From NCBI GenBank assembly GCA_029721435.1, contig CM056574.1, positions 32,630,001-32,694,000 of the forward strand: 64,000 nucleotides of DNA, written 5' to 3'. The notes under the pieces are model-generated. The model worked only from the letters and a program-made list of their open reading frames with translations. It ran no database searches and was not told the origin of the DNA. How positions within the stretch are numbered: position 1 is the first letter of the stretch; each line of letters opens with the position of its first letter. This DNA comes from Gymnothorax reevesii. Taxonomy: Eukaryota > Chordata > Actinopteri > Anguilliformes > Muraenidae. The translations under genes were made by a program, and so were the position numbers. Positions 34,481 to 47,400 of this stretch are shown piece after piece.

Positions 34481-37400
34481 AGCTGCAGGCCTGGGACTAA
34501 TTGCTGTGTAATTTATTTCCTTTCATTAATTTATTTGGAAAATTGTTATTAAAAAATATTAATCTTTTACTTACCTGATCCTCGTTTCCTTGTGTAGGTA
34601 GATTCCTGCAAGGGGCGAAAGAACCTGGATTGAGCTTGGTTAGCAGCAAGTAGCTAAAAAGTAGGAACTGAAGATTGCTGCTGTAAAACCCAGCTCTGTT
34701 CATTCCTATAACTAATGTCAAAGGATTACAACCAAATAATAAAAACTAAAATTTATGACCAATATAATTTGTCCAATTACATTTGAGGCCATAGAATTGA
34801 TTGGGGTGGGGGTGGGGGGTTATGTACAAAATGCATGGTTCCTACATGGTTCAAGTTCGACAAATGATACAGGCTTTTACACCTGAAAAGCATCCAGTGT
34901 GATTTAAAACTATTTTGTATTTACTTGTGTTCTCAGCTCTTGTTATGTCATATACCATTTAGTGTGACAGAAAGAGGCCTATAAATGCAAAAAGTCAGAA
35001 ATAGAAGAATGTTATTTCCCCAAGACAAAACACAAGTCTCTTGAAATCCGGGAGTCTGACCATATCTTATCATTCCTTAACGCATTCCTTCCCCCTAAAC
35101 TGTTATTTCATATCGTCTTCTCCTTTTCTGACCATGAAAACAAGCAATTAACTCTCCAACTTCTGCTCTGTCTTTGTAGTATCAGGCAAAGTGTGCCAAC
35201 CGATATTGTCTGCTCTCAATCCACTGTTGTTGTTGTGATACCTATATGTATGATATCACTTTGGCATCCCTTGGCTCGGCTTCAGTAAAGAATCTCAGTG
35301 AGAATTCCCAGGTGAGAAAAAAAAAGTACAAGAATCACAACAATTTATGAATGGCCAGGAGCTTAATAAATTCTTCATTGTTTGGGCAGAACCAGAAGCA
35401 AGGAGGCATTACTGGACTTTTCCATGTAATCCCAAATGGACACTGTTCCTGTCAGGAATATTCAAAGGCTGACTTCCTCATAGGACCAATCTTCTCTGTC
35501 CAATAGAGAAAAGCTATGGTCAGAGAGACAGAGCAGCAGTGAGACAGCAGACAGACAAATCAACGGTGTGGATCAGCAATTACAGCAGCAGTGAAAACCT
35601 TTCTGACAGGGCCAACATGCCACAAACGACTTCAGAGTATCTGGGCACAGTCAAACACAGCCAGAAAATATTTCAAGATAAGCACTTGTCATGCATTGAC
35701 ACAGCCAGGAAACTTTTTTCTCTCTCTGTCAGCATTTGAAATTGGAAGTGATACTTAGAGAGATTTTGTATGTGAAACTGGCTCAGGAAGGTAAGCTGCT
35801 GTTTTTCCCAACAATTCCACCGGTGTCAGACAACTGCAGTCTTTAACCAACCCCAGTGTACGAGACTCAGACCAAGGTTCTATCCTCTTCTCTACCACGT
35901 AAGTCACCTGGAGTCTCTGGCGTGTTAAGATGTCGCACGTACTGTTTTATACCAGCAGCTGGTATTTTAGCATCAGGCAGTTTGGATGAACAGTTTAGAA
36001 GTGAAAGCAGATTTTGCACAGTCTCCCAGGGCTCATCACACAACACTAGACATTTAACATAATTCAGAATAAAGTCATAATATTTCATATTTGATTGCAT
36101 GTCCTTTGCATGGAATGACTACTTGAGGCCTGTGATACAGAGGCATTAGAAAATACTGGTCATCTTTCCTGGTGATGATTTGCCAGGCCTGTACTGCAGC
36201 GATCTTCAGTTCCTGCTGGTTCTGCCGACTTTTTTGCCTTCAGTTTCCTCTTCATTAAGTAAAATGCATGTTCAGTTGCATTCAGATATGATTCAGAACA
36301 AGTGGGTTGAGATCAGATTGACTCGGTCAACAGAACCTAAGTAGCAACAAATGTGAAACTGCCCAATGAACTAGGGTGCTCACTATATACAGTATGGACA
36401 GATGGTTTCAATTCACAATACAGATTAACTTGGTTGTCTATCATATGCAGCCCCTTTTCTGTCCATTTTTGTCCAGGCCAATCATGAAAACAAATTAATA
36501 TATTTTTCTAGAGAGAAAGGGAAAGGCATGGGTGATGATTCCACTATTTATATTGCATTCATTACCACGGTTAAGTTTTCCTCTCCTTAGGACCCACGAA
36601 CACGGAAAGGTTCAGTCAAAACAGGCTTAGCAATATATTTCCACCAATCACTGCAAGCAAAATAAAATGGAAATTGATGCCTGTACTGGCGCTAGATGGC
36701 GCTAGTAGCTTCAAAAGAAGGCACGTGATACACTGCCGTGGCTCCCGAATAAGCCTCAACCTCTGCGCTTCATCAAGATATGATTCAGAGCCGCTGCTGA
36801 TGACTATATTGCCCTTGAATCGAAATGCTCAAAGCCAGCATCGTCTGTTCTGGTGAATTACTCAATTCAAGATTGCTGCACATGCAAGGAAAGGAACAGA
36901 ATGTCTGTACATGAATCTGGCAAGATAGTGTGACAAACACTCTGGGCAAAATAGTGACTGCAGTCGACCAAATGAATAATTCAGTTAGATGAGTGAGTAC
37001 GATTAATGCATGAAGGCATTAATGGCGTATTAATACATCAAAATACATTACCAAAAAAAATAAAATGGTTGCATCGAAAAATTCTAAACCTGAATCATGT
37101 TCAAGTCAGAGTTTGCATCGAATGAGAAGTTTGATCATTATTTTGGTGATATTTACTGATTATTGGAATTATGAAGCAAAGGTCTTAGAACACCTGGAAT
37201 TTATTTCTCGGAGAAAGCTTCAAAATCAAAGTGAAGGCATTCTCCTCCTGTGCAACCAGAGGAAGTAAATGTGGCGAACAGAGGAAGGCTTGCATAAACC
37301 TCATCGAGATAACATGCCATCGAAAAGAACTTCTGAGAGAACTCACCACAGTAAAATGAGCAAAATAAGGCTGGCATTTAACTAAGCCGGCAACAGCATC

Positions 37401-37500
37401 AAATTCTGCATTTCATTGCATAGCACTGCAATGAACTGTAGGTTAACAGAATATATGACCCATTTCATCTTTAGTTCATAATTTCCCTTGATTTGGAGTC
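34481..37500. other. Intergenic between tradd 3' end and repeats
   Basis: No coding sequence or recognised repeat. Short frames at 35539-35739, 35856-36062 and 37065-37268 lack motifs. Since tradd ends on the minus strand at 38185, this is its downstream flank. Confidence 0.45.
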
Positions 37501-37506
37501 TTTATT
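37501..37506 (-). terminator. tradd: Candidate tradd polyadenylation signal
   Basis: TTTATT on the plus strand is AATAAA on the minus strand. It is the first canonical signal seen downstream of the tradd stop and would give a 3' UTR of roughly 0.7 kb. A further AATAAA lies near 37200. Position is the only evidence. Confidence 0.35.
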
Positions 37507-37933
37507 GCCATTTTGTAAAAAACCCAATATAAAATCCTTAATCGCAATAAATGTTCAACTTCAGAAATTGACAGGTAGGTTAAAATCATGATTGACCCCA
37601 CTCGACAAGATAATCATCTTTAGGAAGGCACTCACTGAAAGTAGTTCGGTAATGAAAAAACAGACAAACACTTAAGTAAAGAAATAATTTTGGACCCTAG
37701 AAAGATCCATACACTGTGACATTACTATAGTGCCTGTGTCACCTTTGATTTGTACAGCAGGTAATGCAGTAACACAGCAAAGACACAACTGAAGGCATCA
37801 AGTATATGAAAGACACTGGAGAATTGGTCTTGCCAGGAATAATAACAAAACGGAGTTGCTTTTCTGCATGAGGAAATGACACGAGCAAATATACTCATAC
37901 TGTCCACACACAAAGACTGTCCTCTCTCTGTCA

Positions 37934-38038
37934 CACACACACACACAGACACACACACACATAAAAGCGCATAATGCCCACTCAAACTGGCTCTCACTTA
38001 TACACAGTGGGATCAATCTAACACACACACACACACAT
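37934..38038. repeat. (CA)n tracts in the presumed tradd 3' UTR
   Basis: Several CA runs at 37934-37960 and 38020-38036. Transcribed from the minus strand they would be (UG)n in the tradd 3' UTR, if the candidate poly(A) site is used. Confidence 0.8.
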
Positions 38039-38184
38039 ACGCAAACGGGGGCTCGCATATACATACACACACTAATACCAAACAAATTGCCACCGCGATC
38101 ACACGTGCACCAGCCACTCACAGTGACCCAGAAACACACACACGGTCATATTCATTCACACAATCGCACAGAGAACACGCAGCG

Positions 38185-38483
38185 TCACTCCTTAGATGGG
38201 ATATCCAGTATGATCTCAGCCACCCGGATGAGCCGGATCTCCTCCAGAGCCCCCACCAGTCGACCCAGGCGAGCCGCCTTGCCCTCGGCCTGGATGAAGC
38301 GGCTGAGCAGCTGGTAAGCCTGCTCGTACAGCCCTTCGCGCTCGTACTCGTACGCCAGGTTGTCTATGGCGGGCCCCTTCAGCGCCCGACACGTCTTCTG
38401 CAGCGCACGTCCCACCTTCTTCCAGTCTCGCCCAATGTTGGTAGCGAATCGCTGGTGATCGGCCGGCGTCAGCTGTCGGTCAT
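38185..38483 (-). CDS. tradd: tradd exon 5, death domain and stop
   Basis: 299 nt including TGA at 38187-38185; acceptor TGTTTTCAG|ATGACC, phase 1. It encodes residues 204-302: [59 protein letters not shown] and [19 protein letters not shown]. This is a complete six-helix death domain of TRADD type. The C-terminal tail ([10 protein letters not shown]) is a few residues shorter than in human. Confidence 0.97.
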
Positions 38484-41400
38484 CTGAAAACAAAGAGCAA
38501 GTTCAACTGCGATGAATCCAATGAATTCCGTCCCCTTTATATGGAGCTCCAAAGTTAGTGAACCAGACCACGCCTAAATACGTAATTCCGTTTATCTACG
38601 TCCTAACCAACCTGCCTATTTATACCGCGTTCATTCTGTCTCGTTCAATGCCGCCACCCCCCGCCGCCTTCCCTTCAATTTCTCTCTCACCTGCTCACTC
38701 TATAGGAACACCAAGAGACTTGAAGAGGCTTTATGACTCCAAAAAGAGACGTGACCCCAACCCTGAATCCCGTCCCCCAGGGTCTACCTTTATCCTGCAC
38801 TGGTCTCCTGCCCGACTTAACTCCATCCCTCATCAGTACAAATTCCCATTCTTATTCGATTCCATAAATATCATTATCTACTATTTTCGGTGTGGTCTGG
38901 AATTCATTACTACCGTACAAGCCGTCACTAAACTATCTGCTGGATTGTGCACTACTTCCGCACTCCATTTCAGGTCCGGACTGTAACAATATGTAAACGC
39001 AAGACAGGTCAGAAAGCCAGAAAATACTTTTTCACAATGTTGCATTTAATAAAAAATTTTCAACTGAGCTATAAATCATGTAATTCCTCATACTGTCCTA
39101 CACCCTCAACACTGAAGTGCATGGGCTCTTGGAGAAATTTAGACAATAAGGCATTCAGTTTTGTACCACTTGAGCCTGCTAATCCTACCTTTAAAAGTAA
39201 CAAGCTGCTAAATACATGAAACTAGCTAGCGATGTGCACCAGAGGCTCTCAATCAGATTTCTTCACATCTCCCCCACCAATCAAAGTCTTGCAGCTCAGT
39301 AGAGTCTAAATTAGTCACCCGCTTGCCTGAGGGCATACAGGAGGAATGCAGACACTTAGTTGTGGTATTCGCCATGTGGGCGTACGGTATGTAGCGACTG
39401 GAAGCACTACAATAGTGCAAATTGCAAATAACTGATTTAAAAAACAAAAAAGCCAAAAGTGTTTTTTTTTTTTTTTTTTTAAAGAATAATTCTGAATGTT
39501 GTATTATTTTCCCTTATAGATTTTTCTTCTTTTGTTTGAAATGCTGTTGAGGATGTCGGAGGTAAACAGTCCAGGAGTCTGAGGGTTAAAGTCAGGTAAA
39601 GCACCTCTTATGGCTGTGAGCCCACTGATGTCACAAATTACTTTTATACTCTGGCTGAAGAGATGTGCCAATTAGAAAATAATGTGCTGTGACAAAGTAT
39701 TTGGCCCCTTCCTGATTTCTAATTTTTGTGCGTATTTGTCACTTAAGTGTTTCAGATCATCTAACAAATTTTAAATTTAGATACAGATAACCCGAGTAAA
39801 TACAAAATGCATTTTTTTAAATGAAGATTTCATTTATTAAGGGAGAGAAATCTATCCAAACCTACCTGGCCCTATGTGAAAAAGTAATTTCCGCCCGCTT
39901 GTTAAATCACAAATTAACTGTGATTAACCACAACTTCAATATCACTAGCCACACCCAGGCCTGATTACTGCCAGACCAGTTGAATCAGGTTTTCACATAA
40001 ATAGAACCTGCCTGACAAAGTGAAGTAGGCTAAAGATCTCAAAAAGCAACATATCATGCCGCGATCTAAAGAAATTCAAGAACTGATGAGAAACAAAGTC
40101 ATTGACATTTATCTGTGTGGAAAGGGCTACAAAGCCATTTCTGAAACTTTAGGACTCCAGCGAACCATGGTGAGAGCCGTTATCCACAAATCAAGAAAAC
40201 TTGGAACTGTGGTGAACCTTCCCAGGAGTGGCCGGCATACCATAATTACTCAAAGAGCGCATAGAGGACTCATCCAGGAGGTCAAAAAAGATCCCAGAAC
40301 AACATCTAAAGAACTTCAGGCCTTGCTTCAGTTCAAATCAGTGTTCATGATTCAACAATGAGAAAGAGACTGGGCACAAAGATCATCCATGGGAGAGTTC
40401 CAAGGCGAAAAACCACTGCTGACCAAAAAGAACACAAAGTCTCCTCTCACATTTGTCAAAAAACATCTTGATGATCCCCAAGACTTTTCGGAAAATATTC
40501 TGTGGACTGACGCAACAAAAGTTGAACTTTTTGGAAGGTGTGCCTCCTGTTACATCTGGCGTAAAACTAACACAGCATTTCATAAAAAGAACATCATACA
40601 AATAGTCAAACATGGTGGTGGTAGTGTCATGGTCTGGGGCTGCTTTGCTGCTTCAGGACCTGGACAACTTGCCGTAACTGATGGAACCATGAATTCTGCT
40701 CTCCAACAGAAAATCCTGAAGGAGATTGTCCATCCAGCAGTTTGTGGCCTCACGCTCAAGCGCACATGGATTATGCAGCAGGACAAAGATCCAACACACA
40801 CTAGCAAGTCCACCTCTGAATGGCTTAATAAAACAAAATTAAGGTTTTGGAGTGTCCTTGCCAAAAACCAGACTTAAATCTGATTGAGATGCAGTGACAT
40901 GACTTTAACCCCTTTCTGCAGATGTAGACGCCCGCATCTATAGACCTGCAAATTGGAAGCACGCTGTTACTGTACTCGATCAATAAATGGCACCCCCGGA
41001 TCAGTTATTGAATGTTCACAAGCAAGCAGACCTCGAACGCGGTTCTGAATATCGGGAAGTTCACTCCACGCCCGGTTTTTCAAGAGCTGCATGAATTTAA
41101 CTCCTCAGCTAAGCCTGATGTGCAGACTGGTCAGTATCCTTGCCCATAGTGTCGATCCAGCAGTTTAAAAAAACGATATCTTGACACAGAAAAAATCGTT
41201 ATCCTCTGTAGCAACAAGTTAAGCCACAGTGAGCCAACAGTATTCCAAGTAATGGTTCAGAAAAATCAGTTTTCTGGGGCAAAAAAATCGACATGGTATT
41301 GATTCTCTCACATTCTACTGTTAATTACAGTTGTCACATACAAAAAAAATCGTTGTTCCCTACCGTGGATTTACGCGCAGATCCATTCATTTACAAATCC

Positions 41401-44400
41401 AGCGCTTCATTATATCCACCCGAGTACTGGCGTTGATAGCCAATCACTCAACCATACGCTCAAGCTCTTCTGCGTAATTGTATAGTTACACTTCATGCTC
41501 TCGTGAAGCTACCCTGGTAAAAATGTATTGATCAGCTCGTTTCTTATCCAATTCCCGAGTGTTTAAACATTTTAGAGTAAGTGAAACACATTGATTGGAC
41601 AAACAGAGAGCATACAAACCTATGCGTATCAGCAGGCTCGGTTGTATCCTGTCTACGTTATGCACATTACGCGGTTAAAATAGACGCGATTTATAGAAAA
41701 CACGTTCGCAAAACTGGCCTTGAAGTGTTCAGTTACATTTAGGGGATTTAAATGAGAACGATATGCTCTATTGGAATTATTTCGAATGAAACAGGACCGG
41801 AGGGTTCATGCTACAGGATACTTCATTCTCTGTAAAAAGGGATTCATGAAAAAGGTGAGGCTGCTACTTTGTTATTTTTTTGTTGTTGTTGTTGTTTTGT
41901 TTTTGGAATGTATACGTACTCTACAAAGTCGAATGTCGAGGTTTTTTTCCTGTTTAAAACGCGAACTGCCCGTGCATTTGGGTGGACCCCCTGGTACGTT
42001 CATTGCACGTTTCTTTTGAATCCAGGGAGGCAATGGATTGATCCCTGAAAGTGGAGTGTCTGTTCTATTAAAATAAGGTATATTTCAGAATTCAGATATT
42101 ACTGAGTTAGTGAGTTGCACTTGTTCCTTATAAGTGTTGAAATGAGTTTGTAAGCTTAGAAGAGGGTACTGGTAGCTTTCATTACAGGGTGAATGTTCTA
42201 ACCGTTTAATAAGAAGTTTATTTAATGCGTGTTTGTGCTGGCTTGGGGCACTTTGAAGTAAAATGGCCAAAACTCTAAACTTTATTAAGGAGAAAAGGCA
42301 TATTTTGTTTTTGGAGAGGTTGCTGGTGACCATTGATGTTCAACTGCACTGAGATTGATAAATTCATACAAAACTCAACCAGAAAATCATTTGTTCATAT
42401 TAAATTTCATGCCTTAAAACTTTATTTGTGTTATATACATGATTTTTTTATGATTTGACAGGACTTCATTTTGAGACTTCGGGGAGACACTTGGATAGGT
42501 GTATAATTTGGCTAAAAGCATGTAGGTAATCTAGAATGTAATGTTGAAGATAAATTGTACTTGTGGTCAAGGAGTTTATGATCCCAGAAATGTATAGTTT
42601 TAAGCCCCAGCAGTTTTTCAATCCTCAGAATTATTTTTTTTGCAATTTCAATGGTGAATTCTCATGAAGATTTTTTATGTTTGCAGCTCATTTTCTCTAC
42701 CATAATCATGAAATTTAACTGAAATACTATGTAATTCTAAATGCTGTAAGTGTCTTTTCAGAATTGAGCCACATTTTTCCTCTTTATGAAGCTTAAATCT
42801 TGAATTATACAGCATTAAAGTGGGTAACCCAAAAATAGCCAAATTTGGCTTCTGCACAAAGGGGTTAAACAGGCTGTTTCATGCTCATAATCCTCCAATG
42901 TGGCTGAATTAAACAATTCTGCAAAGAAGAGAGGGCCAAAATTCCTCCACAGAGATGTAAAACACTCATTGTCTGTTATCGCAAACACTTGATTGCAGTT
43001 CTTGTCGCCAAGGGTGGCACAACCAGTTATTAGGTTTCGGGGGCAATTACATTTTCACATAGGGTCAGGTAGGTTTGGATCACTTTATCCCCTCAATAAA
43101 TGAAATCATAATTTAAAAACTGCATTTGTATTTACTTAGGTTATCTTTGTCTAATATTAAAATTTGTTTGATGATCTGAAAGATTTAAGAGCGACAAATA
43201 TGCAAAAAAAAAAAAAAAAGTAATCAGGAAGGGGGCAAACAGTTTTTCACAGCACTGTGGATGTGACAAACTAAATAAGGGGGAGGACTTATATTTTCTG
43301 GAAATTCCATCACAAAAAATGTGGAAATTAAATACATTTAACGTTCCCCCTACATGCGAAACGGTGCACTCACCAAACACTTGCTCCTGAAACAAGAAGC
43401 AGTTACTTGGCACGGAGGGAGGTTCCCGTTTGCTGGCCGGAGGTTTCGTGTTGTCGGCAGGGTTCCTGTCAGACAAAACCAGGCTCCGTAGCTGTTGCTC
43501 AAGTTGGCAAACTTCGTCATCCGGCAGACGGACAGGCTGCAGAAGCAGGAGGAATCCATACGTCACCCTCAACACAAGACACACAAGCGCCACGCCACCA
43601 CAGCACGTTTCGTCTAACTCCTGATAACCACAGCTCATATCAGTACAATGTATATGACCATATATGGCACTCTACAAGCAGCCACACCTGTGGGCCATTG
43701 TCACGCAACGCCTCAGCTAACTCGACGACAAGGAAAATTCAAAGCCACAAATGTTGTTCAAAAAAGCCTACAAGGCAGTGCCACAGAATATATTTGAAAG
43801 TAGTTTCGCCAGGCAGCAATATCAATCTAACTTTTAGGATTTCAGTTGCACAATGCTCAGTCACAAACTTAGCTCTACACTCACTGGCCACAAATCGCAT
43901 TTGAGAAGATCCAGTGTGGTTCTTTACCATTTATTCAACAAGGCAATTGTCTGGGGTTTTTATCAAGAGCACAGTTTGCTAAATAAGGGCACTACTGCAG
44001 AGATTTAAAAAAAAAACCAAAACCACCATTCTCTGGTCACCGTGCAAGACATTTTCTCTAAAAACACCCATACCCTCACTTGCACCAGGAGATCAAAAGC
44101 CTTTTGTCTTTTCTTTGGTTTTTACTGTGACAGTACCATGGCACACCTTGTTGAAAAGCTAGAGGTTTTTTTTTTTTTTTGGTGATGCTTGTTCACAATT
44201 TCAGGTATTTCACACTGGGGTTCAACTGAAAATGTAGTTAGACCACCAGAGAAACTTTCGAGGGTACTTTTACCTAATATCTCTGATTCTAACAAAGTAA
44301 GCTGCTAACATAGTTAGCAACTAAGCTTTTGTGAAACGAATGCCTCGTTTCTTCTGCTCGAAACCAAGTGCTCTCCCTCAAGCCATGTAAATGGGCTTAG

Positions 44401-47400
44401 GCACAGTATTGCGAGCTGCTCCAAAATCGAGTTGACCAGAGGCTAGTGAAGAGAGTGGAAGCTGTGAATAGCTGAATACGCGTACCAGCATATCGCAGAC
44501 CAATAAAAGTGGGGCAGGCTATAGCTTAGTGGTGTGTTAGAAATAGATTCAAAGGGTTAGCGGTTCAAGCGACAGTGCAGATCCAGTTACAGAAGTTTAG
44601 CTGTTGGGCTCATGAGCAAGACCATGCAACCTGCACAAGTACTTAAGGATATTCCCCCACCTTAGTCCACACAACTGTAAGCCACTTTGGAGAATATTAT
44701 CAACAATATGATAATAATGAAAGGCTAAGTAAAGAAGAGGGATTAAATATTCCAAAATTCGGCCAAAAACAGCCAAGGCCATTATTGTTCTCTGCGCAAT
44801 ATAAAGCATTTCTTCCTGTTTCCATTGAAATGTTGCCCAAAAAAAAAACAGCCCTGAAGTTGCTCAAGTTAACCCCTGAATCACCTCTGCTTCAACTAGT
44901 CTTGCGGTGCCAGACGATCCGAGATCTCCGTCTCCCGATCGTATGGGGACATCATAATACAAAAGAGTTACTTAGGCGCCAGCGAAAATGGCCACTAACA
45001 AAGCAATGCCCCTTTGAAAGCAACGCCTTATTTGAATAGGAATGCTTTTCCGGAAATAGCGTGCTCCCCCTTTTCTCCGCCATAGGTAAACCAAAGAGGC
45101 TGTAAAATAGCGACTTTGTATCTCACAGAGAAAACAATGGATTCCCTGTGTCTGCCCGCAGAGATGGAGCTGCGAATTTATGCACTCAGTTAAAATATTC
45201 CATCACTAGATGGCACACCCGGATCAGTTATTGAATATGCACAAGCAAGCCGAGCTCAAACACGGTTTAGAATATGGACGAGTTCGCTCCAAAATCCCTT
45301 TTTTCAGGAGTTGCCGGAATTAAACTTTTCAGCTAAGCCTGATGTGCAAACTGCTCAATATACTTGCTTGCAGTATTTATCCAGTAGTTCAAAAAAAAAA
45401 AAAAATCTCTTGCGACAGAAAAAAATTTCCATCTGTCGCAACCACTTCAGTTACAGCGAGCCAATGGAATCCCAATTAGTGGTAAAGAAAAATTGGTTTT
45501 CTGAAGCAAAAATTCGACATGGTACTGATACTATGTCATTCTGCCATCAATTATAGTCATCACATATGAAAAACCCGTAGTTCCCTACCATTAATTTATG
45601 CAAAGACTCCTCCATCGACAAATTCAGCACTCCCTTACATCCTTGTAAGTACTCATGTTGATAGCCAACAGCTCAATTATTTACTAAGGCTCATCTGCGT
45701 AACGCAGACTTACAGTTCACGCCCACGTTAAACTTCCTCGGCAATAATGTATTAATTGACTAGTTTCTTATCCAATTCCAGAGAGTTGAAACTTTCCACA
45801 GCCGATGAAAATGTTTTGCAGCAAATGCGACATGTATCCACACACTTTGAAGAAGTTTTCATCGGTGTGCGCAACTGAGACATCCTATTACCTTGCCCAT
45901 GACACCGGTAGCTGGTTAAATAGTGTTTACAAACACACGACTTTAGGAAGTCACCGCCCCCAATATGAAGGACCGCCCAAAAGACTTAGGATTGGTCCTG
46001 CAATGCAGGTTTTTTTTTTAACTCTGTAATTTTCTCCGCCCAGTTTTAGTAACGAAATGAACGAAAAATAGAAGAAAAAAGACAGCGAAAAAGCAAAGGA
46101 ACTAAAGGTTTTCTGATCCAAAATGAATTTAGTTTTATCGTAGTGCTGAAACTCATTTTGCCCCCATGCGCGTGAAGTGTGGCCCCTTACATATCCTGTT
46201 TCTGTAAAGAGATATTATCTTACAAGACATTAAACTTTCATATCTACCAAATGATTTCAAAGTGACACAGGGAAAATCCCCACACGAGGTGAGCGCTGCA
46301 TGTAAGAAAAGACTGTGATAAAAGAACTGCCTGTGTGTTACTCGGTAGGCAAAAGGAAAGATGACAGACCACCACCCCAACAGAGGCATTGGCTCAAAGC
46401 ACATCTCATCTCAGATGTACACACTCAGGATATTAAACCTTGCCAGACTCACAGTGCCTGAAGACTTATGCAAATAATATTGTACAACCCCAATTCCGAA
46501 AAAGTTGAGATACTGTGTAAAATGTACATAAAAACAGAATGCAATGATTTGCAAATCCAACATTTTATTCACAATAAAACACTGACAACATGTTGAGGCA
46601 CATTTTACCTTTTCATGAAAATTATTAGCTCATTTTGAATTTGTTGACACTGACACATCTCAAAAAGTTAGGAGAGGGCCATGTTTACCACTGTATAGTA
46701 TCACCTCTTCTTTAAACACCAGCCTTTAAACACCTGGGAAGTGAGGAGACCACTAGTGATGTTCTGGGAGAGGAATGTTGTCGCACTCTTGTCAGATGTA
46801 GGATTCTAGCCGCTCAACAGTCCTAGGTCTTCTTTGCCGGATATTTTGTTTGTCTGATGCGCCAAATGTTTTCTATTAGTGAGTGGTCTAGACTGCAGGT
46901 AGGCCAGTTCAGCACACAGACTCTTCTACTGCGAAGCCATGCATGTGATGGATGCAGTATGTTGATTAGCATTGTTTAGCTGAAATATGAAAGGCCTTAC
47001 CTGAAAAAGATGTTGTCTGGATGGGTACATATGTTGTTGTAAAACCTCTATGCACTTTTCAGCATTGATAATACCGTTGCCGATGTGTAAACTCCCCATT
47101 ACACTACATGACATTACAGGTTCTTAGCAGACGCTCTTATCCAGAGCGACGTTCAAAAGTGCACAAGATCAGTACAAAAGTGCAGAGCTCCTAGGAGACA
47201 AGTAAAAGTGCTAACAGTAAGTGACAGAACACTTTCCGTTGTTTCAGATCTAAACCAACAAGTGCACCGCCTATCGGCGAATGTCGTAATGCAGCGCAAT
47301 ACTAGTCCCCTACCGGTGTATGCATATTATATTTCCTAAAAAGTAGGTTAAAGTGTCCTGAATTAGAATAGGGTACATGACACACCCTCTCCCCAAGATG

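Larger units (their letters stand above)
39682..43257 (+). mobile_element. Tc1-like transposon, family D, split by a piggyBac-like element
   Basis: The left end (TGTGCTGTGACAAAGTATTT) and right end (AGTTTTTCACAGCACTG) are imperfect inverted repeats. The 25376-25865 copy shows the intact right half, ending before TA. The span of 3576 bp minus the 1956-bp insert at 40909-42864 and one TTAA leaves about 1.6 kb, normal for Tc1. It lies in tradd intron 4, opposite in sense to the gene. Confidence 0.88.

Noticed and set aside
38558..38986. A 142-codon plus-strand gene in intron 4
   Set aside because: No domain, low-complexity Pro and Ser content, no splice or promoter context.
43141..43638. A separate 165-codon minus-strand gene
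   Set aside because: Its centre is tradd exon 4; the rest is intron read-through, as consensus splice sites show.
44508..44580. tRNA gene on the plus strand
   Set aside because: Degenerate box B and a SINE body follow; an old SINE head.
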